Source of the DNA: Pseudomonas arsenicoxydans
Lineage (GTDB): Bacteria; Pseudomonadota; Gammaproteobacteria; Pseudomonadales; Pseudomonadaceae
DNA length: 64,000 nucleotides
Direction of reading: 5' to 3'
Assembly: GCF_006438915.1 (NCBI RefSeq)
Contig: NZ_RCZE01000003.1
Coordinates: 377,070 to 441,069, forward strand
A program made the translations under genes and the position numbers. The notes under the pieces were generated by a model. That model saw nothing but the letters and a program-made list of their open reading frames with translations. It was not told the DNA's origin and made no database searches. Of the stretch, positions 1 through 7,862 are shown one piece after another; position 1 is the first letter of the stretch; each line of letters begins with the position of its first letter.

Positions 1-1320
1 CGCCGGGCGATCGTCGCACCGGGTGAAGCGCGCTCAGACTGGGCGATCACAGTGGATTTCGCACAGCGTCTAGAGAAACGTCTGCGCCCGGATGCGACGA
101 GCCTGTTTACCTTTGAAACCCCGGCGCAGGTGTTCGACGAATACAAACAACTGACCCGTGGACGGGATCTGGATTTGTCCGGGATCAGTCACGCATTGAT
201 CGACAAGATCGGCCCGCAACAATGGCCCTTTCCTGCGGGCTCCAGCGCAGGCACTGCGCGCCTCTATCTCGACGGTATTTTCCCGACTGCCAGCGGACGC
301 GCGCAGTTCGTGGCCGATCCGTATCGCGCCGCCAAGGAACAACGAGACGCGCGCTTCCCGCTGACGCTGATCACCGGTCGCCTGCGCGATCAATGGCACG
401 GCATGAGCCGAACCGGCACTGCCGCGCAACTGTTCGGTCATGTCAGCGAAGCCGTGTTGAGCCTGCACCCGGATGAGTTGCGCCGGCATCGCCTGCAATC
501 CGGAGACTTGATCAGCCTGAAAAGTCGTCGCGGCGCGGTGATCGTGCCGGTCGCCAGTGACGACAGCGTGCGTCCGGGCCAAGTCTTTTTGCCGATGCAT
601 TTTGGTGACCGTTTTCTCAAGGGTGGCGTGAACAGCCTCACCCTTCCCGCCTTTGACCCGTTGTCGAAACAACCTGAGCTCAAACACAGCGGCGTGCGCC
701 TCGAACCGGTGCAATTGCCCTGGCACCTTTTCGCGCTGGTAGAGGGCGATGTCCAACAGCATTTTGAGACGCTACGACCCCTTTGCGAGGCGTTTTCCTA
801 CGCCAGCCTCAGCCTGACAGGTCGTGAGCGCCCTGCGCTGCTGATACGCGCTGCCAGCACCGCGGCGCCAGATCCACAACTGCTGCGCGATATCGATCAA
901 TGCCTGGGGCTCAACGACGGCCCCGTGCTGGCCTACGACGACCCTCGACGCTCCATCGGCAAGCGGGTGCGTATCGAGAACGGCCGGATCACCGCAATCC
1001 GCTTGGCGGGTGAAACCCTAGCCCGGCACTGGCTGCAAAACCTCTGGCTCGAAGGTCGCGCCGATGAACAACTGCGGCGCTGGCTGCTTGCACCGCTGAG
1101 TGCCCCGCCGGGCCACGTCGATGCCGCAGCCATCGGTAACAAAATCCTGTGCAACTGCAAAAACGTCAGCCAAAACACAGTCTGCGCCGGCATCCGCCGT
1201 GGCCTGGACTTGCAGGGCTTGAAACAAGAATTGAGTTGCGGCACGCAATGCGGCTCCTGCGTCCCTGAAATCAAGCGTTTGCTGGCCGCCACCGCGCAGC
1301 CAGTCGCAGTCATCTCGTGA
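1..1320 (+). CDS. nasA: Assimilatory nitrate reductase, catalytic subunit (3' part)
   Basis: The reading frame is open from base 1, so the gene starts upstream of the window; about 439 C-terminal residues are visible. The segment FPLTLITGRLRDQWHGMSRT (about visible residues 119-138) is the molybdopterin-dinucleotide-binding domain typical of NasA/NarB reductases. The last 60 residues hold CNC and CGTQCGSC, the four cysteines of a BFD-like [2Fe-2S] domain, as in NasA proteins that carry an extra C-terminal iron-sulfur module. The family reduces nitrate to nitrite in the cytoplasm. The next gene, 10 bases downstream, makes siroheme precursor for nitrite reductase, which fits a nitrate-assimilation operon whose nirBD would lie off the left edge (inference). 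Confidence 0.88.
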   Translation, partial: RRAIVAPGEARSDWAITVDFAQRLEKRLRPDATSLFTFETPAQVFDEYKQLTRGRDLDLSGISHALIDKIGPQQWPFPAGSSAGTARLYLDGIFPTASGRAQFVADPYRAAKEQRDARFPLTLITGRLRDQWHGMSRTGTAAQLFGHVSEAVLSLHPDELRRHRLQSGDLISLKSRRGAVIVPVASDDSVRPGQVFLPMHFGDRFLKGGVNSLTLPAFDPLSKQPELKHSGVRLEPVQLPWHLFALVEGDVQQHFETLRPLCEAFSYASLSLTGRERPALLIRAASTAAPDPQLLRDIDQCLGLNDGPVLAYDDPRRSIGKRVRIENGRITAIRLAGETLARHWLQNLWLEGRADEQLRRWLLAPLSAPPGHVDAAAIGNKILCNCKNVSQNTVCAGIRRGLDLQGLKQELSCGTQCGSCVPEIKRLLAATAQPVAVIS

Positions 1321-1330
1321 GGAAAACCCA

Positions 1331-2095
1331 ATGAACGCAAAAGTCTGGCTGGTGGGCGGGGGCCCCGGTGACCCTGAATTGCTCACCCTTAAAGCTGTTC
1401 GGGCGTTGAGAGAAGCGGATGTGGTGCTGATCGACGACCTGGTCAACGACGCGGTGCTGGAACACTGCCCCGACGCGCGGATTATTCCTGTAGGTAAACG
1501 CGGTGGTTGCCGCTCTACGCCACAGGCGTTCATTCATCGTTTGATGCTGCGTTATGCCCGTCAGGGCAAATGCGTGGTGCGGCTCAAGGGGGGTGACCCG
1601 TGCATCTTCGGGCGTGGTGGTGAAGAAGCGCAGTGGCTGCGCGAGCGTGGTGTCGAGGTTGAGCTGGTCAATGGCATCACCGCCGGCCTGGCGGGCGCCA
1701 CGCAATGCAATATTCCGTTGACCCTGCGCGGTGTAGCGCGAGGCGTGACGCTGGTGACCGCCCACACCCAGGATGACAGCAGCTTGAACTGGCAGGCGCT
1801 GGCCCAAGGTGGAACGACACTGGTGATCTACATGGGGGTGGCGAAGCTCAGCGAGATCCGTGAGCAACTGCTGGCGGGCGCTATGGCAGCAGATACGCCG
1901 GTGGCGATGATTGAAAATGCATCGTTGCCGCATCAACGGGAATGTCGCAGCAGCCTGATGGCAATGGAGGAAGATGCCTGTGCCTTCGAATTGAAAAGCC
2001 CGGCCATCCTGGTGATTGGCGCGGTCGCAGCCAGTGCCAGTCGATCCCTGTGGGAGCACGGCTTGCCTGCGATGACGGCCGACCGATCCGCCTGA
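1331..2095 (+). CDS. cobA: Uroporphyrinogen-III C-methyltransferase
   Basis: A 254-residue protein of the SUMT family, which methylates uroporphyrinogen III at C2 and C7 with SAM to give precorrin-2 on the way to siroheme. Seen: the N-terminal signature VWLVGGGPGDPELLTLKA and the central RLKGGDPCIFGRGGEE (about residues 84-99). The ATG follows a GAGGAAAA ribosome site 10 bases after the nitrate reductase stop, so the two genes are probably co-transcribed. In P. aeruginosa the same gene sits between the nitrate reductase gene and oprF. Oddity: the last 20 or so codons read SLWEHGLPAM and are made of a REP-like sequence (2047-2078), so the native C-terminus has probably been replaced by repeat DNA. 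Confidence 0.93.
   Translation: MNAKVWLVGGGPGDPELLTLKAVRALREADVVLIDDLVNDAVLEHCPDARIIPVGKRGGCRSTPQAFIHRLMLRYARQGKCVVRLKGGDPCIFGRGGEEAQWLRERGVEVELVNGITAGLAGATQCNIPLTLRGVARGVTLVTAHTQDDSSLNWQALAQGGTTLVIYMGVAKLSEIREQLLAGAMAADTPVAMIENASLPHQRECRSSLMAMEEDACAFELKSPAILVIGAVAASASRSLWEHGLPAMTADRSA
2047..2078 (+). repeat. REP-like sequence inside the 3' end of cobA
   Basis: CCTGTGGGAGCACGGCTTGC and the following CTGCGATG match the single REP unit at 29024-29055 of this window with few differences. It lies in frame within the last codons of cobA and encodes the peptide SLWEHGLPAM. No facing partner arm is visible within the next 100 bases. Confidence 0.7.
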
Positions 2096-2136
2096 TGCTG
2101 CCTCAATCACCTTGCCTCACCAAATCGCAGACAAAG

Positions 2137-2162
2137 AAAAGCCCGGCCTAAGCCGGGCTTTT
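2137..2162. terminator. Bidirectional intrinsic terminator between cobA and oprF
   Basis: Stem GCCCGGC / GCCGGGC with a CTAA loop, flanked by AAAA on the left and TTTT on the right, so it can end both the rightward cobA transcript and the leftward oprF transcript. Confidence 0.9.
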
Positions 2163-2180
2163 ACTCAGAGCGGCGGGTAA

Positions 2181-3224
2181 TTACTTACCTTGAGCTTCAA
2201 CCTGCGCTTCTACGCGACGGTTTACAGCGCGGCCAGCTTCAGTTTTGTTGTCAGCAACTGGGCGAGTTTCGCCGTAGCCGATCGACTGAACGCGGGACGA
2301 TTCAACACCGTACTGGTTGGTCAGAACTTGTTTAACGGCGTTTGCACGACGCTCAGACAGTTTCTGGTTGTAAGCGTCAGGACCGACGGAGTCAGTGTGA
2401 CCTTCAACAGTAGTGGTGGTGGATGGGTACTGCTTCATGAAATCAGCCAGGTTCTTGATGTCGCCGTAGCTGTTTGGCTTGACTACCGACTTGTCGAAGT
2501 CGAATTTCACGTCCAGCTCAACACGAACAACTTCAGCAACTGCCGGGCAGCCATCAGCGTCAACAGTTACGTTGGCTGGGGTGTCTGGGCACTTGTCAAC
2601 GTTGTCGCACACGCCATCGTTGTCGCTGTCGGAGCAGACTTCTGGAGCTGGAGCAGCAGCGACTGGCTTGTTGCCGCCACCGAAGTTCACGCCCAGACCA
2701 ACGGATGGGATGTAGTCCCAACGGCCGTTGTCCAGTTTGTAGTCAGCTTCTACGCCAGCACGAGCGTAGACGTTTTCCAGGAAGTAGTACTTCAGGCCAG
2801 CGCCAGCAGTCAGGAAAGTCGACTGATCGCGACCGGTGTGGCCGTCAGCGGCTACGTTGGTCAGGCTGCCGTGCTTAACACCACCTTGAACGTAAGGACG
2901 CAGAGCGTCGCCAGCGTTGTTGAAGTGGTACTGAGCGTTCAGACCGAACTGATCGCCTTCGATTTTCTGGTTGCCGGTGTTGTTGTTCGAACGGGTGTAG
3001 TCATCGTTGTTGTAGGTGAAGTTCAACGATACGTCGTCGGTCAAGAAGTAACCGATGGAGGCGCCAGGAGTGTAGCCGTCTTCAACGTTGTTAACGCTGT
3101 CGTTGTACTTTTTCCCGTAGTTGAGCTCGCCTTCAACTGCGCCTTGGCCTTGTGCCAGAACGCCGAACGAAGTAGCGGCAATAAGAGTACCAATGGCCAA
3201 GCCCAAGGTGTTTTTCAGTTTCAT
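2181..3224 (-). CDS. oprF: Outer membrane porin OprF (OmpA family)
   Basis: A 347-residue protein. Residues 1-24 are a signal peptide ending GVLA. An eight-strand beta-barrel domain follows (to about residue 180). Next is a linker with an acidic cysteine-bearing segment (CSDSDNDGVCDNVDKCPD, thrombospondin type 3-like) and then a C-terminal OmpA peptidoglycan-binding domain (about 235-340; FDFDKSVVKPNSY and VEGHTDSVG). OprF is the major pseudomonad porin and ties the outer membrane to peptidoglycan. It lies 107 bases downstream of sigX in the same orientation, and SigX is known to drive oprF in Pseudomonas. A GGGGATTT purine stretch precedes the ATG. Strong biased codon use fits a very highly expressed gene. 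Confidence 0.97.
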   Translation of the reverse strand: MKLKNTLGLAIGTLIAATSFGVLAQGQGAVEGELNYGKKYNDSVNNVEDGYTPGASIGYFLTDDVSLNFTYNNDDYTRSNNNTGNQKIEGDQFGLNAQYHFNNAGDALRPYVQGGVKHGSLTNVAADGHTGRDQSTFLTAGAGLKYYFLENVYARAGVEADYKLDNGRWDYIPSVGLGVNFGGGNKPVAAAPAPEVCSDSDNDGVCDNVDKCPDTPANVTVDADGCPAVAEVVRVELDVKFDFDKSVVKPNSYGDIKNLADFMKQYPSTTTTVEGHTDSVGPDAYNQKLSERRANAVKQVLTNQYGVESSRVQSIGYGETRPVADNKTEAGRAVNRRVEAQVEAQGK

Positions 3225-3283
3225 CCGTTAAATCCCCATCTGGTGATTGTAAAGCAGTCCCTCAAACCGGGGGACAACTCGGC

Positions 3284-3305
3284 GGCAAGTCTATCAGAAC
3301 TTGCC
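3284..3305 (-). promoter_or_regulatory. Hairpin in the sigX-oprF intergenic region
   Basis: Inverted repeat GGCAAGT / ACTTGCC with an 8-base spacer, about 60 bases before the oprF start. There is no clear T tract, so it may be a weak terminator for sigX read-through or a 5' UTR structure of oprF. The role is inferred from position only. Confidence 0.4.
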
Positions 3306-3331
3306 TACACGTAAGAGATATTTGCGCTGAA

Positions 3332-3922
3332 CTAAGTTTCAGCAATGCCTGCAAATTTCTCACGCAATTTATCTAGAGCCCGTTTGTACCGCATTTTTGT
3401 CGCACTCAAACCCATGTGCATGATATCCGCGATCTCTTGAAATTCCAGCTCTGCGACAAAACGTAGCACCAGAATTTCACGGTCAATCGGGTTTACATAC
3501 ACCAGCCAACGATCGAGTCCACCCTTATCCTCGGGTTTCGGCGTCTTCTCTTCAGACGCTTCCTCGAGGGGGTCCAGACTCAAAGCGTCCATCAAGCGAC
3601 GCTTTCGCCGTTCCTTCCGATACTGTGTGATGCATTCGTTGTACGTGATGCTATATAGCCATGTCTTGAACTTCGATTTCCCCTCGAAGTTCTTCAAGCC
3701 GTACAGCACCTTCAACATCACTTCCTGACAGACATCGTCTGCGTCGCGATCGTTCCCAAGGTATCGTGCACAGACGTTAAATAATGTTCGCTGGTAACGC
3801 CGCATCAGTTCTTCATAGGCGCGCGTTACGTGAAACAGCTCGGTATGCGAGCGCGCGACCAACTCCTCATCAGAGAGCTCGCGGGGGTCGTAGCGCGTGG
3901 AGAGCGATTGAGCTTTATTCAA
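3332..3922 (-). CDS. sigX: ECF sigma factor SigX
   Basis: A 196-residue ECF sigma factor. Region 2 is visible at about residues 35-105 (RYLGNDRDADDVCQEVMLKV, then FKTWLYSITYNECI). Region 4 lies at about 140-190 (DREILVLRFVAELEFQEIAD with the helix-turn-helix GLSATKMRYKRALDKLRE). In Pseudomonas SigX responds to envelope and osmotic stress and controls oprF, fatty acid and membrane genes. No anti-sigma gene is adjacent. In this genus cmpX, encoded next to it, is thought to feed the signal. The best N-terminal match (MNKAQSLSTRYDPREL) starts with TTG rather than ATG. Confidence 0.95.
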   Translation of the reverse strand: MNKAQSLSTRYDPRELSDEELVARSHTELFHVTRAYEELMRRYQRTLFNVCARYLGNDRDADDVCQEVMLKVLYGLKNFEGKSKFKTWLYSITYNECITQYRKERRKRRLMDALSLDPLEEASEEKTPKPEDKGGLDRWLVYVNPIDREILVLRFVAELEFQEIADIMHMGLSATKMRYKRALDKLREKFAGIAET

Positions 3923-3952
3923 AACAAGTCGGGCCGACAGTCAGGTCAATGT

Positions 3953-3985
3953 CCGCCGCTGCCCTTTGGGGGCAATTTGCGGCGG
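3953..3985 (-). promoter_or_regulatory. GC-rich inverted repeat upstream of sigX
   Basis: CCGCCGC at 3953-3959 pairs with GCGGCGG at 3979-3985, and an inner TGCCC / GGGCA can extend the hairpin. It sits between cmpX and sigX, 31 bases before the sigX start. It could be an attenuating 5' UTR hairpin or lie near a sigX promoter; position is the only evidence. Confidence 0.35.
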
Positions 3986-4009
3986 CATACATTAGCAGGG
4001 TTTGCCGGG

Positions 4010-4834
4010 TTAGCGGCTACTCACATGCTGCTCCAGGAGAATCCGATTGGAGAGAGAGACTAGCTCACCCTCATCGGTCAGCAATGTGGTTTTAACCGTG
4101 CCGATCTCTTCGATCTGGCCTTCGACCTCGCCAACACGCACTTGTTGCCCAACCTGATATAGCTCACGCACATAGATTCCCGCAAGAATCTGACCGGCAA
4201 TTTCCCGGCTTCCCAAGCCCATGGCCAGCGCAACCGCCAGACCAACGGTGATCAATACGATGACGATCACATGGTTTAGCAGGTCAGTCTTGACCTCCAA
4301 CTGGCTGATCGCTACCGAGATACTGATGATAATCACTAGGCCTTGGGCAATCCGTCCCAACCCCGAAGCATAGTCCAGTCCTACGCCTTCTGCCGCGCCG
4401 CGCACCAGCCCATTGGCCAATTGCGCCAGCAACACACCCACCAGCAACACCAGCGCCGCGCCGAAAACTTTAGGCAAATACAGAGCAAGCATATCCAGCG
4501 TAGCTGAAACTCGCTCAAGCCCAAGGGATTCTGCTGCAGAAACCAGAAAAATCAGCAGGACGAACCAATAGACAATCTTCCCGATCAACGTCGAGATCGG
4601 CACTTGAAGACCAGCCCGGGACAGCAATTTAGTCAGACCGGTGCCGCCCATCAGGCGATCCAGACCCAGCTTGGCGAGCAGCTTCGACAACAAAGTGTCC
4701 AAAAGTTTCGCAACGACAAAACCCAACAGCAGCACAACCAGTGCGCCGAACAGGTTCGGAATGAAGTTCGCAACCTTTGTCCATAACGCAGTCATTGCAG
4801 TGACGAGGCTCTGAGTCCAGAGATCAAGTTCCAT
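4010..4834 (-). CDS. cmpX: Mechanosensitive ion channel family protein CmpX
   Basis: About 274 residues with four hydrophobic segments (near 20-42, 83-105, 125-150 and 165-205). A short MscS-like beta domain follows (GQILAGIYVRELYQVGQQ, then VGEVEGQIEEIGTVKT). It is an inner membrane protein thought to sense membrane tension. In P. aeruginosa loss of cmpX raises SigX activity. The ATG at 4834 has an AAGG site 10 bases upstream; a TTG at 4840 is the alternative start. It begins 2 bases after the crfX stop codon and precedes sigX, so crfX-cmpX form a tight pair. Confidence 0.9.
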   Translation of the reverse strand: MELDLWTQSLVTAMTALWTKVANFIPNLFGALVVLLLGFVVAKLLDTLLSKLLAKLGLDRLMGGTGLTKLLSRAGLQVPISTLIGKIVYWFVLLIFLVSAAESLGLERVSATLDMLALYLPKVFGAALVLLVGVLLAQLANGLVRGAAEGVGLDYASGLGRIAQGLVIIISISVAISQLEVKTDLLNHVIVIVLITVGLAVALAMGLGSREIAGQILAGIYVRELYQVGQQVRVGEVEGQIEEIGTVKTTLLTDEGELVSLSNRILLEQHVSSR

Positions 4835-4836
4835 AT

Positions 4837-5085
4837 TCAATCAGCCTTATCAGCAGTGCGAACGGTAGGTTTACGATGGCGGGATACCGGCGCGACGTGG
4901 GCCGAGCCGTTATTGAGGGCAATCATCAGCGCGGGCAACCAGCGGCCCAGCAGGCTGAACAGATCGCCAGCGCCGACCTGGCGGTTGGCGGTTTTCAGTA
5001 CACGCCCAAGGCACGCATCGTCGTCCCGGGTGGACGGTGATGCATTGAGCATGTCGCGCAAAGACTGTTCAAACGGATCGTGCAT
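4837..5085 (-). CDS. crfX: CrfX-like small protein
   Basis: An 82-residue protein recognised by position: it is the small gene directly before cmpX-sigX-oprF, named crfX (also written cfrX) in Pseudomonas. No catalytic motif is visible. The middle (FSLLGRWLPALMIALNNGSA, about residues 44-63) is hydrophobic enough for membrane contact, and the C-terminus is basic. The ATG at 5085 has GAGAGGTG upstream and is preferred over an in-frame GTG two codons earlier. Its biochemical role is not known to me. Confidence 0.75.
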   Translation of the reverse strand: MHDPFEQSLRDMLNASPSTRDDDACLGRVLKTANRQVGAGDLFSLLGRWLPALMIALNNGSAHVAPVSRHRKPTVRTADKAD

Positions 5086-5148
5086 ACGCACCTCTCGTGA
5101 TGTCTGTGAAAGACGCGATCAAATTTGCCCGGGTCACATGACGCATGC

Positions 5149-6144
5149 TCACACCCAACGCAAACGTCGAAATAACCACCACTGCCCGAGCGCCACCGAG
5201 ACCATCATCAGGCACGCAATCAGGAAGCCATACGGGCTCGCCGAGAATGGAATACCCCCGACGTTGATCCCCAGAAGACCGGTTAGGAAACTCATCGGCA
5301 AAAAGATCCCGGTGATGATCCCGAAGCGGTACATCGTGCGGTTCATTCGTACGCTCAAGCGTCTGTCCTCAGCCTCGAGGACCAGCCCCACCCGCTCCCG
5401 GGTCAATTCCAACTCCTCAAGGTAGCGGGTCAGGCTGTTGTTCAATTCGTTCCAGTAATCGCCATCGTCTTCGACAAACCAGGGCAATTTTATACGCGTC
5501 AATTGCCCGAAAATATCCCGTTGAGGTGCAAGGAAACGTTTCAACGCCGCCGCCCTGCGACGGATCTGCAATATGGCGCCGTGCTCCGGAGTGTACCGTT
5601 CGTCGGCGTCCAGTTTTTCTTCTTCCTCATCGACCACTTCCGAGAGGCAACTGACCAGATCCTGCACTTTATGGGTGAGGTACTGCGCCATATACAGGAC
5701 GAGTTCGGACGCGGTTTTCGGCCCTTTGCCGTCGGCAAGCTGCACCAACAATTCATCGGTGGCGCGCAATGGACGTAAACGCAGGGAAATAACCCGCTGG
5801 GCCGAGGCGAAAATCCGCACCGAGACCATGTCTTCCGGTTCTGCGCCGGGATTCAAATTGACCCCACGCAAAAATAGCAGCAGTTCGCTGTCCGAAAGCT
5901 GTAGAAGACGCGGTCGGGTGTTTTCTTCGAGCAGGAGGTCGCAGCTGAATTCACTCAGGCCGCTGAATTTACGCAGCCAGGTCTGGGTTTGCGGATGACT
6001 GCGATCCCAGTGCAGCCACAAGCTCTCATGGGCCTGAAGCTGCAAGTCATCGAGTTCAGTCCGGGCTATCGAACGCGCACTGCCTTTACCGTCCAGCACC
6101 AGGGCATGCACCAGGCCCCACTGCGCGTTTTCTTCCTCGAACAT
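5149..6144 (-). CDS. cmaX: CorA-family divalent cation transporter CmaX
   Basis: About 331 residues with CorA/ZntB architecture: a long cytoplasmic alpha/beta domain, a charged helical stalk (about 140-270, including EVVDEEEEKLDADERY) and two C-terminal membrane helices (about 270-325). The selectivity loop between the helices reads GIN (LTGLLGINVGG) instead of the CorA GMN, as in ZntB-like relatives, so the ion could be Mg2+ or Zn2+, import or export. The start at 6144 has AAGGG at good spacing; an ATG two codons upstream is possible. It lies between crfX and an rraA-like gene, as in P. aeruginosa. Confidence 0.85.
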   Translation of the reverse strand: MFEEENAQWGLVHALVLDGKGSARSIARTELDDLQLQAHESLWLHWDRSHPQTQTWLRKFSGLSEFSCDLLLEENTRPRLLQLSDSELLLFLRGVNLNPGAEPEDMVSVRIFASAQRVISLRLRPLRATDELLVQLADGKGPKTASELVLYMAQYLTHKVQDLVSCLSEVVDEEEEKLDADERYTPEHGAILQIRRRAAALKRFLAPQRDIFGQLTRIKLPWFVEDDGDYWNELNNSLTRYLEELELTRERVGLVLEAEDRRLSVRMNRTMYRFGIITGIFLPMSFLTGLLGINVGGIPFSASPYGFLIACLMMVSVALGQWWLFRRLRWV

Positions 6145-6168
6145 CCGCATCCCTTTGTCGGTTTCTGT

Positions 6169-6660
6169 TTATTCAGGCATTTTCAGCGGGCTTGGCGAGA
6201 TGATCACGCCGTTGTTGTCCGCATAAATGTAATGGCCTGGATGGAACGTCACTCCGGCGAAGGTCACCGCGACGTTGAGATCGCCGATGCCGCGCTTGTC
6301 GGTTTTCATCGGGTGGCTGGCCAGGGCCTGAACACCCAGGTCGGTTTGTGCAATGACGTCGACGTCACGGATGCAACCGTAGATCACCAGCCCTTCCCAA
6401 CCGTTTTTCGCGGCTTTCTCGGCGATCATGTCGCCCAGCAGCGCACGACGCAGGGAACCGCCACCGTCGACCACCAACACCTTGCCATTGCCCTGGAGCT
6501 CGGCCTGTTCCTTGACCAGCGAGTTGTCTTCGAAGCACTTGATGGTCACGATTTCGCCGCCGAACGAATCACGGCCACCGAAATTGCTGAACATCGGTTC
6601 CAGCACCTGCACCAGCTCCGGATAGGCGTCGCACAGGTCAGGCGTGAGGTAATGATTCAT
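6169..6660 (-). CDS. rraA: RraA family protein (putative 4-hydroxy-4-methyl-2-oxoglutarate aldolase)
   Basis: A 163-residue protein covering the whole RraA fold. Seen: [20 protein letters not shown], the glycine-rich [20 protein letters not shown], and GCIRDVDVI. RraA binds RNase E and lowers its activity in E. coli. Homologues of this type can also have class II aldolase or oxaloacetate decarboxylase activity, and sequence alone does not decide. AGGAG lies 7 bases before the ATG. The gene is the next one upstream of cmaX and probably shares its transcript. Confidence 0.88.
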   Translation of the reverse strand: MNHYLTPDLCDAYPELVQVLEPMFSNFGGRDSFGGEIVTIKCFEDNSLVKEQAELQGNGKVLVVDGGGSLRRALLGDMIAEKAAKNGWEGLVIYGCIRDVDVIAQTDLGVQALASHPMKTDKRGIGDLNVAVTFAGVTFHPGHYIYADNNGVIISPSPLKMPE

Positions 6661-6781
6661 CGAGAAACTCCTGTAAAGAGGAAGACAATCAAGGGTGTCG
6701 AAACGTGACCAAAACTGCTCAATGCGTCATATCTTAGCCGCAAGCCGATCAGAGCGAAATGCCCTTGTTAGAGCATCAGGC

Positions 6782-7771
6782 TCAAACGGCCGTCGCCAGA
6801 TCCGGCTTGGCGCCCATCAAGGGCGTCTGCTGATCAGCCAACCAACGCGCTACCAATGGCCAGACTTCGGTTTGAGCAGCTTTGCTGACCAGCATTTCAA
6901 CGTGACCAAAATTGTCGCCAAAGCCCTGCTCGCGACCCAGGTTGATGAATTGCTTGTGCTCGGAACCGATCTGCTCGAACAGTTTGCGGCACGCCCAGGC
7001 CGGATCCTGATGATCGCCGACTGCACTCACGGCCAGCACCGGCATCGCAACGTTCGCCAGCCCGGCCCACCAGTCCTTGTCGGCATCGCCAAAACGCCCG
7101 AACAGGCCGTACCAGCGCATGCTTTCCAGGGCCAGGCCAATCGGCTCGTCTTCCGGGCCGCGCTTGAGCCGTGAACCCGACAGTTGCGCAAAACGCTTGA
7201 GAATAAAGCGCCCGCTCCACTCCACCGGGGGAATCTTCAACGGCCAGTAGGTGCGGCTGACTTGTGTACCAAAAAACGCCGCAGACGCCACCACTGGCTC
7301 GCCGATGTACTCACCGCCCAATGCCGCTGCCAGCGTAATCCCGCCCAGCGAGTGACCGATCCAGTGCGGGACCTGGCCACTTTGCTCACGCACGAACGCA
7401 CCAATGGCCGGCAGATCGTATCGCGCGTAGTCGGCGACACGGTTCTTGCGGTAGTTCTGGTTACGCTGGGACAGGCCGTGGCCGCGCATTTCGGGAATCC
7501 ATACATCGAATCCCAGACGCGTCAGATAGGCGCCCAACCCCAACCCTTTCGGGGAAAACCAGAAGCGTCGATTAGAGAAGCTGCCGTGCAACAGGATCAC
7601 CGGCACACCACGTACCGCCGGCTCATCGGCCATGCCCAGCCGGGTAACAGCCAGCTCGACGCTGACGTCGGGACTGTTGGCCGGCTTCAATCGATAAACA
7701 TCTTCGCTCAGATCACCGCGCCGCTCGGCGCTGATCAGGGCGACAGGAAATAGGTTGCTGCTGCTTTGCAT
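6782..7771 (-). CDS. Alpha/beta hydrolase (putative esterase/lipase)
   Basis: About 329 residues. VILLHGSFSNRRFWF is the oxyanion-loop motif, and WIGHSLGGI carries the nucleophile serine of the GxSxG elbow. A conserved DNFGHVEML near the C-terminus supplies the likely catalytic histidine. The fold is alpha/beta hydrolase; the substrate cannot be read. The ATG at 7771 (MQSSSNLFPV) was chosen because the longer frame runs back through the ppsA terminator. The P. aeruginosa neighbour of ppsA is an equivalent hydrolase. No signal peptide is seen, so a cytoplasmic location is likely. Confidence 0.85.
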   Translation of the reverse strand: MQSSSNLFPVALISAERRGDLSEDVYRLKPANSPDVSVELAVTRLGMADEPAVRGVPVILLHGSFSNRRFWFSPKGLGLGAYLTRLGFDVWIPEMRGHGLSQRNQNYRKNRVADYARYDLPAIGAFVREQSGQVPHWIGHSLGGITLAAALGGEYIGEPVVASAAFFGTQVSRTYWPLKIPPVEWSGRFILKRFAQLSGSRLKRGPEDEPIGLALESMRWYGLFGRFGDADKDWWAGLANVAMPVLAVSAVGDHQDPAWACRKLFEQIGSEHKQFINLGREQGFGDNFGHVEMLVSKAAQTEVWPLVARWLADQQTPLMGAKPDLATAV

Positions 7772-7784
7772 AATGCTCTTGCAC

Positions 7785-7816
7785 AAAAAAGGGCGGCATC
7801 CAGAGGAGCCCGCCCT
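7785..7816 (-). terminator. Intrinsic terminator after ppsA
   Basis: On the minus strand AGGGCGG pairs with CCGCCCT, followed by six Ts. It lies 47 bases past the ppsA stop and 14 bases before the hydrolase start, so the hydrolase either relies on leakage or has its own promoter. Confidence 0.85.
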
Positions 7817-7862
7817 ACTCAATTCGTAAAGCCCCGGCCACTTGACCAGGGCTTCATTCACA

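Noticed and set aside
2190..3314. 374-codon frame antisense to oprF
   Set aside because: Highly biased codon use in oprF creates an open mirror frame; no ribosome site or motif.
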